Part shown: positions 51,008 through 61,606 of the stretch, piece by piece
How the letters are laid out: every line of letters starts with the position of its first letter
Numbering within the stretch: the first letter of the stretch is position 1
Assembly: GCA_034687125.1 (NCBI GenBank)
Contig: JAQGBZ010000011.1
Coordinates: 434,001 to 498,000, forward strand
Source of the DNA: Neelides folsomi
Taxonomy: Eukaryota > Arthropoda > Collembola > Neelipleona > Neelidae
Direction of reading: 5' to 3'
DNA: 64,000 nt
Program-made: the position numbers and the translations under genes
Notes under the pieces: generated by a model
Told to the model about the DNA's origin: nothing
The model's database searches: none
The model's input: the letters and a program-made list of their open reading frames with translations, nothing else

Positions 51008-53676
51008 ATGAAGATTCCTCACACAATCCCTAAAATCATCCTTCGGACCTTTGAAGGGGAAAAAACAAAGAAAGAGTTAAAAAAGCAATATCGTGGAAGA
51101 GCCCTCAGATCAGAAGATACAACATGGGACAAGACAGTTCCACCAACGTTGAAGCAACTTTGTGTTGATGTCGTTGTTAAAGAATACGTTTTCCTGGTCA
51201 AGTTCACAGAGGAGCTCAACAGACTAGGGAAAGAGAAATACGAAGATGATTACAATCAATGGCAGGCGGATTTGGCTGAATATGAACGAAGGAGAATGAG
51301 CTATGAAGAGAAGTAAGGGAAATTTTTATGGGAATACCCATACTAAATATTTACTACATGTAATTCTATTCCACGGTAGTGTTACCTTTCTTTGACTTTG
51401 GGTAGATTGGAAGAACAACTTGCTTGGCAAAGAGAATACCTTGTACTGGGAAATCCAGATGACCCGGATGACAAAGATGAAGATACAGACTCTGACAATG
51501 ATGATGATTTTAGAAAGCAATTTGAAAAGCCTGTTCCTGTTTCAGACAATGTAAAACTATCCAAAATTAACATTTTTAATTAAAAAGCAATTTAAATAAA
51601 CGTACAATTAATTAACTATTATAGTATTAATATTGAAATTGTCAACTTTGTTACTGTTTTGTTAATTTGTTAATGTTTTGCATGATTAATTGGTCAATTT
51701 TAGTTTGGCGAGTATGTGGCCATCAAGAATGTTTTAGACAGACTGGATGATGTGGACAGGATTGATGTGATCGAGGAACTTGATGTTAAAGAGATTCCGC
51801 TCTTTATTGCAATCGATACAATACCAGATGAACATTACTGGGAACGGGCAGTGAAAGATCGATGGCCGGTAGAACTTTTATTATCTCTTTACTCATGTTG
51901 TTGATCTGCACTATGACAAATTGCAGAGTTTGGATCCATACGACCACGACAACTCCTGGAGGCAACTCTACTTGGAAAGGCATTTATGGGAATGCATTGA
52001 AACTTTCCATCCTTTTGAAGATGGAATGCTTTCTCTTATTGAGCAAGCTGATTTGGTCGCTGGATTAACCAAAACTTTGGTCGTTGAATCTATCATACCT
52101 TATTGTTACGGAGTTTTGAGAGAATCTCTTGTCCATGTTCCACATAGAGCGTATGGCCATATTTTATGATTTTAAATTTTAACATAAATTGTACTTAACA
52201 TAGCTATCATACATATTTCGAAGCTAAATGAAGTTAAAGCAATGTCTAAAGGTAAATTGTTCATTTCAGAGATGAAGAGAAAATTGGTGAGGAAGACGAA
52301 GGGTATGATGCTCCTGTGGAAGGCGAAGATATTTCTAACAAAGAACCAAATACAAATATAAAGAAAAGGGCCCAAGCTCGACCAAAACCACCACCACCGA
52401 GAGTGAGGAAACCTTTGGGAGGTGAGGAAGAAGAAGCTGACAAACTTTTATTGGAAATCAAAGCTAAACTCGAGGAATCAGAACTTGAAGAAGAAGTTGT
52501 TGAAGCTATTGAAGATGATTACCAAGAGGAAGAGGAAGAAGAAATGAAAGAATTTGCCAGGGACTCAAGTCATTTGGATCTTTCTCTTGTCCTCCCAATA
52601 CTCAAGAATCTCAAAAAGTTTACAATTGTTTATGAAATGGTTGAAACTGGAATGGAATACGAGCCTCGATTTTTCAAATTCACTGACAAAGATTGCATAA
52701 TCCTCGCTAGAGGTAAGAAAAACAAAATAGCTTTATTATATAACTAACAAGTAGAATTTTAAATACTATTAATAATTAAAACTTTTAATTCTTTTATTCA
52801 GCTTTAAGCAGTTGTCCTTCCATTGAAATATTTGAATTTACCCGAAGTCAAATGAACGCAGAACAATGCAAAGTATTAGTAAAAGAAGGATTGCTCAATA
52901 TGCCACATTTAAAAGTTCTCAACTTGTCTTATCAAAATATAAGAAACGCAGGTCAGATATAAATCCAAATTATATGTGATAAAATTGATATTTGTAAAAA
53001 CGCGAATTGAATGAAGGACATTTTAGGAGCAAAGGCGATAGCAAGACTGATAACAGATCAATCCTCAAGGGTTTGCCACACTCTCCAAACATTGATAATG
53101 GCCAGGAACAAAATTAAGAATAAAGGAGCCAAAGCCCTGGCATATGCTCTCACACTCAATAAACATCTAGCAGAGTTGGACATTCGTCTCAATATGATTG
53201 AAGACAGAGGAGGTTCGGATTTTGGCCATGCTTTGGTCAAGAATGGAGCAATCAGATCTCTCAATCTTGCTGCAAATCGACTCACAGAGAAAACAGCTTA
53301 TGTGTTAGGAAAAATGCTCAAACACAATAAGACCCTCCTTGAACTTGACATCAGTTCTAATGATTTGGAACGGAAGGGTGGAGAATATATTGTACGTGGA
53401 GTGAGAGTGAATAAAAATATTCTCAAGGTTGATCTTCGACTCACAAAAGTTGGACTTGACTATGAGTACGATGTTGACAACTTTGTGAAAAAGAATCAGT
53501 TCAAACACAACTTTTCCCTTCTTTTACGGGAGCGAACTTTCCCTTCGATTGCTGAGAGCCAGGTGTTTGAAGAAGTTGAAGAGGAAGAAGTGGAGGAAGA
53601 CATTAATCCGGAAATGGACGCAGAAGAAGAGCACGGATCAGAAAGTGACGATTATGACGACGTTGATGAACTTTGA
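51008..53676 (+). CDS. TCTE1: LRR protein, probably DRC5 (TCTE1), nexin-dynein regulatory complex
   Basis: DRC5 is a leucine-rich-repeat subunit of the nexin-dynein regulatory complex of motile axonemes. Seven exons (51008-51312, 51406-51550, 51704-51868, 51927-52150, 52270-52712, 52802-52951, 53027-53676) join to 693 residues. The N-terminal region has TVPPTLKQLCVDVVVKEY and a conserved-looking stretch DPYDHDNSWRQLYLERHLWE. An acidic low-complexity linker (about 280-360) follows, then ribonuclease-inhibitor-type LRRs (about 400-620) such as LQTLIMARNKIKNKGAKALAYAL, LAELDIRLNMIEDRGGSDFG, IRSLNLAANRLTEKTAYVLGKML and LLELDISSNDLERKGGEYI. It ends in an acidic tail. Human TCTE1 is 501 aa; the acidic inserts explain part of the difference. 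The call rests on LRR type, domain order and axonemal neighbours. Another RI-type LRR family (LRRC34/LRRC74-like) remains possible. Confidence 0.7.
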
Positions 53677-54175
53677 TTCTATAACTTATTTTTTACCCTG
53701 TTCGTGTTTAAGTATTTCGATCAAAATTGTATGCGACTTCCTGTTTAAAGTATTAAATTAAATTGATAAGTATTCTTATATGATCTATAAAGATTGACAT
53801 TCTTTTTATCAAGATTAATTTAATTAGTAATCATTTAATCATATATCACGAAGTTTCAAACATTTAAAAGGTTGCTGACATGTTCGAGATTTGGTTGAAA
53901 CGTTTTGGGGAATTTGAGATCCCGATTAAATAAGGGTATAAAACGGCAGTCCCGTGGCGCATTTACCCTAAAATTTTCATCTTCATCTTCTCATTTTCAC
54001 ACTTCACTTTTGGTTTCGGTCTTTTCGGTTCGGTTCGGCTTTCTCGGATTTCCACTTGCAATATATTTATTTCTTCCTGCTTAATTCTTTAAACTAGTTT
54101 AAATCTATTACAATGTTGAAGACAGTTACACATTTTTATATCAAATAATCTAAGATTTCAAAACATGGGTATAAA
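53677..54175. other. Intergenic, LRR gene to PIGH
   Basis: About 500 bp between tandem genes. It contains a short imperfect tandem stretch of CGGTTTCGGTCTTTTCGGTTC type near 54010-54045. No other feature seen. Confidence 0.5.
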
Positions 54176-55171
54176 ATGGAGACAAATGTTTATGGACAAC
54201 GGATAAAACTCCATTTTAGTAAGCTGTCAATTAGATCTCCTCATTGTGCAGAAATTGGGAGGTTGAGTGCGAAATCTCCAGTCAGTAAACCTCCGTTGAT
54301 TACCACACGGTCTGAAAGTCAATTATTGAAACGAAATTCCGGAATTGATGAACCAGTCAAGTTCAAGCAATTTACTGCAGAAATATATCATGACGTCTTT
54401 TCTGAAATAATAGTTCGAGTTGTGATCATTTTCTGCATCGTTTTTTATATTTCCTCTTTCTACAATTTACAATTTTACTCTCCGCTGACGTTTATAATCG
54501 CACCTTTACTTATCCTCTTTTACAACTTAAGATTTACTGTCACAAGTGGTAAGAAACTAAAAAATTAATAAAATGAAATTTGGATTTTTATAAAATATCT
54601 AAGTATATATTAAGATATATATTAATTTTATTTAATGTTTATTGTCATTTTGAATTGCAGAAGATTTAATCATTGTTCCGTCTAGTGGTGTTCAAATAGT
54701 TCAAAAGACTTTTCTCGGTGGTATTTTATCTGTAAAATTTATCCTTGAGTCTGAAATAAAAGCGATCGTGATCAACGAAACAATTAAAAGGGTTCGTTAA
54801 AATTGTTTAACCCATGCCTTGTACTGATTAGACTTATTAAATTGATATAATATAAATAATATACTTTTATTGAAAATAGATGCATTATTGTCAAAATAAT
54901 CATTTTATAATAAATATTTTTAACAGCAAAGAGTTATACCTTACTTGGCTTTAATACTTTGGAATAAAACTTCTGATGGCGCCGAGATTGTTCCTATATT
55001 TAAAGTATATTTCCGATATTTTTACAATTTTTTATAATTTATAAAATATACCATAATACCGAACCGTATTTTTAAATATATGTCAAATACAATAATCATA
55101 TATTCTGTTAATAGAAAACGCTTCCTCGATTGACGAGCCTCCAGTATATTTACCAAGAAATTACAACTTAA
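54176..55171 (+). CDS. PIGH: GPI-GlcNAc transferase subunit H
   Basis: A subunit of the ER enzyme that transfers GlcNAc from UDP-GlcNAc to phosphatidylinositol, the first step of GPI-anchor synthesis. Exons 54176-54548, 54661-54791, 54927-55004 and 55115-55171 join to 212 residues (human 188). Residues about 76-118 form the hydrophobic hairpin (VVIIFCIVFYISSFYNLQFY...FIIAPLLILFYNL). The conserved cytosolic domain follows: EDLIIVPSSGVQIVQKTFLGG, IKAIVINETIKRQRVIPYLALILW, EIVPIFK and a closing LTSLQYIYQEI. Order and spacing match human PIG-H (LLIIGSLGVQV, VKDIVINEAIYMQKVIYYL, QVVPVF, CLIEIYRSC). A second ATG at 54165 is in another frame, so 54176 is used. Confidence 0.9.
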
Positions 55172-55638
55172 CAATGGAACTTTTGAAATGAATTTCTCTC
55201 GTCTTCCATGCTCAAATAATATATTTATAACTTGTGTTACTCTACATGTAGTACAGTCTGTACAGTACAGCGAGTTACACTATAAATTATGTTTGTTAAT
55301 CCATACTTACATTTAAAATTTTATTCACAAATACATACACTTAAATAATGTTTAATACTGTTTCAGCCTTGATGTATCATTTACGAACAAATTAAACTTA
55401 TTTATTGATTAAAAATATATTTATCAATTCAATATTTTCTATATTAGATTTATTTCTTATATCCAATCACTAAAAGCCTGAAGGATCATAGTCGACATCT
55501 CAAGGTACACATAAATTATATTTAATCAAATCAAACTAAGGTAACGAAGATCTATCAATTCACTTTTACTCTTTCTTTACCATGATATATTTTATTCTTT
55601 TGGGGATCGAGTTATGACGTAAAAACCCCTGAGAAATT
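55172..55638. other. Intergenic, PIGH to CFAP44
   Basis: 467 bp, very AT-rich. I specifically looked for exons of a WD40 region belonging to CFAP44 and saw none here on the plus strand. An in-frame TGA at 55630-55632 lies just upstream of the CFAP44-like start. Confidence 0.6.
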
Positions 55639-58600
55639 ATGGATCCAAATGAATACGGAAATGATATTGAAGAAGAGACCGAAGTTGAAGATATTCAAAA
55701 CAATCAAATCCCGGTTCCTCTCCCATTACCTGAGGAAGAAGAAGAATATGTTAACACAATTGAAGAAGAGGAATATGTCAACTCAATTGAAGAAGTCGTA
55801 TATTCTCAAGAATCTTACGATGAAGATTTTGGCGAAGAAGAAAGTGAGATGGAAGGAGAACGATCTATTGTAGCTGTAATAGAACCTGTGAAAGAACCAG
55901 AGAATACTGAATCGCAACCAGAGAAGGGATCACCAACGAAGTCTACTGTACCAGAACCTGAAGAAGTCGGAGAAGGCAAGTACAAAAATTTTTTATATAT
56001 AAACAGAGTGTCATGTGCATCAGTTTTTAATATTGAATATAATCTTTTTATTTTTTATGTTTTACTTTTTATTCATTTGGTATGCTTGTCGTTTTTTAAT
56101 GTAGGAGAGGGTGCCAACGTGGATCTTGGGCTTGACTTGGACACTTATGATGAAGAATATGGAGAAGACGAAGATGATGAGGAGAAGAAGATCAAGATTA
56201 AACCAATTGAGAAAAAGGAAGAAGTGGCTAAAAAACTGATTGATTTTCAACTTGTGCGGCGAAAAAAGCGAAAAGCCTTAGAAAAGAACAAAATCCCAAG
56301 AGAAGAAATGGAAAAGGAGCTTATTAGAGAAAAAGTCCGTCAAACTAAAGCGAGATATTTGAGTCTCAAACTGAGGTTGGTTTTACTTATTTATTACGTA
56401 ATTAAGCATATTTATTTTTAATATTTCTAGTGAATCTGTAATGAATAGGCTATAAAGATTTACTAGAAAATGATAATTTAATTTGTATGACTTTTATATC
56501 TGATCATTTTTACTATTTTAAAGGAATATGGAATTACCTAAAGCTTTTCAAATACCCAAAAAAGGAATGGAAATTGATCCAGGAGTGAGAAAGGCATTGA
56601 GAGACAGCGTGGACGAAGCGATCAATGAAGTTTATATGAAGCAAGAGTGGGATGGAGCTCGAACGATTTTGGGTGTTCGAAAGATCGAAAATGCCTATTT
56701 TAAGGACATTGAGACTCTCAACGTCGTCGTTAAAGACATATGCCACACAGTTGAAGTTCGGTCTTTACGAACCAAACTCCTCACTAATGAATTCTTTGAT
56801 ATAACGGAGAAAAACATGTTCTTGATGGCCGAAGAAATTGATTTCCTTGGTGGGATTTTTAACCAATCTAAAAAAGGCGAAGATCGAAAGCCAGTGACAG
56901 TCAGGCGGATTTATGCTAAAGATCTCATTGGAGACTATCAGAGTAAAAAGTACGACCACCACACGCTTCAATTAATACAAAGACTTGAAAAGCGGCTTTC
57001 GAAAAAATATGAACGTGAATTAAAGGTTAGTTTAAACTTTAAACATTAGATTTAATGTAAGGTTAAAAAATCTTTTTACAGTTTGCTGAACATCATTTAA
57101 TAAATATTTAAAATGTTTTTCTAATCTTTATTTAGTGGTCTAAATTGTTTGCGGAAAAAGTAGACGACTCATATGAAGCACCTGAAGATATTGCAGCAAT
57201 TGAATGCTCTAAAGAGAATTTAGGCGATTATAAATTGAAAAGCTGTGACGAATATACTGGAGAAAAATCATCAACGTGCCGTAAACGTCAAAAAATTATC
57301 GACATAAAAGAAAAGGTCTGTAAAAACGGCAAGAATGCGAAATTCTTATTTGTTACTTTTACTTTATTTTAATCTTACAAAAAATTATTATTTCAGATTC
57401 ACGCCAAAGTTAAGAAATTCAATGATTCTCTCATTGATCTTCGTGAATTGAAATACGATGTTTTACGAGAGTGTCAGGAAATATCTCTTGAGATCATCGA
57501 AGTACAAAAAAGCCTTCCTGAGAGCGCGAGACAAATTATTCCACCCATTTACGAATTTGATCCAGACGAAGAACCAGAAAAGTTCTTTGAAATCACGAAA
57601 GAAGACATTGATAAACGCGTGGAACTAATGGTGAAAGAAGCCGGGATTAACGAAAACAATTCCGTTAAGGTAAATAAGAAACAATTAAATTTATATTTAA
57701 CTTAAATTATCTTAATTTGATCTTAATTCTTATAAAGACTCCAGTTGAAGGAGACGGAGCAAAAGTCGCGACTGAACAAGTGCTTTTATATGACAAAAAT
57801 ATGAAACCTCCTCAAGAAGCTCAAGTTCTTGCTATGAAAGATTTGCCAAAAATTGATGGTGTGAACATGGCCACTTTCAAAGCACGAGCAGCTTTTTATG
57901 AACCAAAATCTAATTTGGCGAGAGAACGAATGAAGAAGAGACTCAAATTCTATTTAACCAAACAATCGAAATTATTCGAAAAGCTAAATATTCTCATTGC
58001 TTCATTTGAAAAGAGGGTCGTTGAGCTTTTGGTGGAGAGGTCAGAAGTTGCTTTAGATCTTAAAATGATGTCAATTCGATTCCTCGTGTATATCAAGGAA
58101 TTGGAAGTTTTCAAAGATTTTGATCTCATTGAAAAGAAAGTTCTTGAGAGGTTCAAAGCTCAACAGGCAGAAACTGCTACTGTCAAAGAAAAGGTGAAGA
58201 CACTGAATTGATTTAACAACTTTATTTCCAAATTCGTACTTTTTATTTAATTTATCGACATTGACATTGACAGTGTCTAAAAACGTTAATTTTATTGTTC
58301 ATCGATACAATTTTCCTTTTTGAAAAATCGAATTAAAAATCCGTTCATTGTTTAGTTGGACCGTGTGAAAAGAAGACTTGACCGAAGCAAAGAAGATTAT
58401 GACAAAATTGGAGATATTGTTTCCGAACTTGAAAAGGAAGTTGGATTTATTATTTCAGAAAAACCCAAATTTAGCGACTATTTATGGAAAGTTTATAGGA
58501 AAAAAATCAGACTTGAAAATGGTAAGTTAACAAATTTTGAATATTCATTTCTTATCTTATAATTATTTATCGTTATTATATGAAATTGAAATGAAACTGT

Positions 58601-60842
58601 TAATATTCGTAGATGATGAAGAGGAAACATTTTTATCAAATGAATCAAGCTCTGACAGTGAAGATAGTCATTCCACATCTTCGGATTCCAATTCAGAACT
58701 TTACAAATTACCAAGAATGAAACTGGATCCCAACATTTGCCCTGAACACCTTGAAAAGGCTTTCTTTGACAAAATTGTCTTACTTCGGGGGAAGAGACTT
58801 GAACTTGAAGTCGAACTTGCTGCTCAAAAGTCAGTCGTTGACAAAATTCAGTATAATTATAATAATGTCGAAGGCGTTTATCTCAAGCATGCCGGAAGAT
58901 TAAATAATATTGGTCAAGAAGTTCAAGTACTTCAAAGAGCCAAACAAGTCAAGATGAATCAGCTCTTATCGGTCATTATCATTCGAGCATATCAAATTAT
59001 GTAAGAATTTACTAAAAGCTATTGATTTACGAATTTTAATTTTTCAATAGATTAAGAATCCTCTTAAGCAAATTTTAATATTTTCTTAATCATTTTTCCA
59101 GGTGCCTCGATGAAAGTAAAGCGAACAAAACTATGAATTTGACAGATAAAATTAAATTTTGCTTCCCATCACCTCTTTCTGAAATCGTTCTCTTACCAAG
59201 GTTCTTTCTCTTACCAAATGATTTTTTTAGAAAATAAGTTATACTTCTACCTTGTACGCTTGTACCTAACTACATTAAAAAATTTAGAGATAGAATTCCA
59301 AATTTGGACAAAAGAACTGACATAGTCAAAAAAGAAACTAGCATAGAAAAGCAGAAACAAAGGTTTGAAAAATAATATTGATTTTATTCGATATTATCAA
59401 AAAGTAAATTAAAAGGTTTCTTAATTACCAATAATTGATAAATAACAATGTATAATTTCTTATTTTAGAAAAGCAAGGAAGATGCTTTCGAGGTTGAAGC
59501 AGGAATTGAATAAACTTGAATCTCTTGTGCGACAACATAATACACAAGCTCTGGGCGACATGACTTCCAAATTTGGGAAAATTATTGATCTTGATGAAAT
59601 GACAACATACATTATCAATCTTGATATTATGGACGCTCTCATCAATTTAGAACTCGAGAGGAATCAACATCATCGAGAGCGTCAGAAAATCAAAGACCAA
59701 ATTGAGGATATTCGTTCATTCCTCACTCAAACGACCAGAGAGAATTCAATTCTCAATCTCCTTATTGCTATGATCGTTGAGAGAGAAAGAAATGTCGATT
59801 ACTTCTTACATAAACAAAGATTAAAAGACAATGACGAATTTATCATTAATGACAATGAGAATGAAGTAAGTTCACTATTAGATATTTTATGTACATACTG
59901 AGGTACATAAGGGATATGGATATACACTTACTGGTCAGTTTACAAATTCCTGGCACACCGCTCCACAACATTTAAAAGAAACAGTATTTTGGAATATTGA
60001 ATTTCTAAATTACTCCAAGGATTTTTAAAACGTTTAATATAAATCAAACATACAAAATTCTGCTCCTATTTTAAAAGAGTTGGCGCGGTGTGCCAGGAAT
60101 TTATAAACTTGCCAGTAGTTCTTATCTTTTCTATTAAAAAAGTTACCATAAAACAATATTATTAAATAAATTATTATTAAGACTTATAACCACTTATCGT
60201 TTATGCACTAAATAAATGTTAAAACAACCAATGATTTTCACTTAAAACAACCAATGATGTCAGAGTAAAGATGATTTGGACCCTGAAGAAATTTTCAGTG
60301 ATGAAGATTTATACGAAGAAGTATTTTTCCTCGAAGAAATCCTAATGCGCCAATTCACCCGCATTGATATGCTTCGAATGTTAGCTGCTGCTTATAAAAC
60401 CAAAGGATGCATTCCGCGAATTATGCCATTATGCCTAGTGAATAATGTTTTTGAGAAACTGCATCACCGACGAGAACTCGATAGACTCAAACTTTGTGCG
60501 ATGTTACGACACGGAGCTCCCACGGAAGTTCTATGGTGTGGGGACAACATGACCGAGAGGCTTATGCAAAGCGAATCTCAAATCCCGCGATACGACGAAG
60601 AGACCCTGGGAGAATATGATGAAGAAGAAGCAGCCAGACGTGCCGAAGAAGATAAAAATTTTCTGAGGAGACTGAGAAAGGAGGAAAAAGCGGAGCAAAA
60701 AAGGAAATCTTTACGTGCAAATAGTGATAGAGAATCCGATGGCTTTGTTACTGCAGATGAAGAGATAATGGAAGAACTTGAAACTGTAGATGAGCAGGAT
60801 CCTCCTATTGACGAAGTTTTAGAAAACGAAGTGCAACTTTAA
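55639..60842 (+). CDS. CFAP44: CFAP44 coiled-coil half, as a separate gene
   Basis: CFAP44 with CFAP43 forms the tether/tetherhead complex that links inner dynein I1/f motor heads to the axoneme. Twelve exons join in phase to 1240 residues: 55639-55975, 56105-56375, 56524-57025, 57136-57315, 57397-57669, 57738-58193, 58356-58521, 58613-59000, 59102-59200, 59288-59362, 59469-59865, 60264-60842. After an acidic start the coiled-coil region follows the family: NMELPKAFQIPKKGMEIDPGVR, RFL-type helices, SESARQIIP-like LPESARQIIPP, FDPDEEPE, MKMMSIRFLVYIKELEVFKDFD-like segments, an Asp/Ser linker, LDPNICPEHLEKAFFDKIVLLRGKRLELE and AKQVKMNQLLSVIIIRAYQI. Family members of about 1850 aa carry two WD40 domains first; none is present here and an in-frame TGA precedes the ATG. 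The first intron uses a GC donor (GAAG/GCAAGT), is 129 nt and contains no in-frame stop. The last intron carries a MITE. Confidence 0.88.
59941..60115. mobile_element. Short non-autonomous DNA transposon (MITE), TA target site
   Basis: A 175-bp element in the last intron of CFAP44. Its ends are imperfect inverted repeats of about 45 bp, both including AAATTCCTGGCACACCGC, and it runs from CTGG to CCAG with TA on each side (59939-59940 and 60116-60117). TA duplication and end structure suggest the Tc1/mariner superfamily. No coding capacity; the arms differ at several sites, so it is not brand new. Confidence 0.75.
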
Positions 60843-61606
60843 CGATATATTATAATTACATGTGGTATAGTTAAAAATACCTACTAGCAATCGTGAATTG
60901 TGATTAAAAATTCAAAATTGTTCAATATTAAGCCGTAGTAAAATAAATATTTTCATTCATGAATATCTAATTATTACTTACATCATTATCATCAGTAATT
61001 TAGAGGTAATTAAGTATTAATTAGAGGATTTGATATTGTAAAGTCATTTAATGCTTGTGAGAATAATAATCATTATAACATCATTTAAGTTTAAGATTAT
61101 CTTCTTCATTTGTGTGTGCTTAGAGAAACATTTCATTTGAGGCTGTTGGGTTTTGTCGAGTTTTGCTCTGCCGGTTTTGCTCGGTATACTAATTCTGATT
61201 CTGTATATTCTCCCATAAGAGAAAATCGCGGTGGATTTAACTTTATCCACGTTCAATTAAACTTCAAGACTTCTGTGCTATTTTTTGACATATTGAACTA
61301 AATATTGAAGAGTAGAGTACTTACAATTAATTAAATTAACAAAGATTATGTTACAAACGATATTGTGAATTATGCTCAAAGTCTAGTGGAGTATTTTATT
61401 TCGATAAAATATTTATATTAGAAAATATTAATATTTCCAAACACGTGCACAATTTACTATAAAAATGTAAAATATTAAAATAATGGATTATTTTCTAAAT
61501 TAACAAAATCAGTGACTTTAATCAAGCTTTAATCAACTGTCAAACTAAAGTTTATTTTATTATATTACAATATTTTATCATTTAAGTTTTGTTAAACATT
61601 TACAAA
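60843..61606. other. Intergenic, CFAP44 to SLC33A1
   Basis: 764 bp, AT-rich. A poly(A) signal for CFAP44 (AAAATAAATATT near 60941) is visible. Short open frames at 61044-61301 on both strands have no family resemblance. The SLC33A1 promoter should lie in the right half. Confidence 0.55.
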
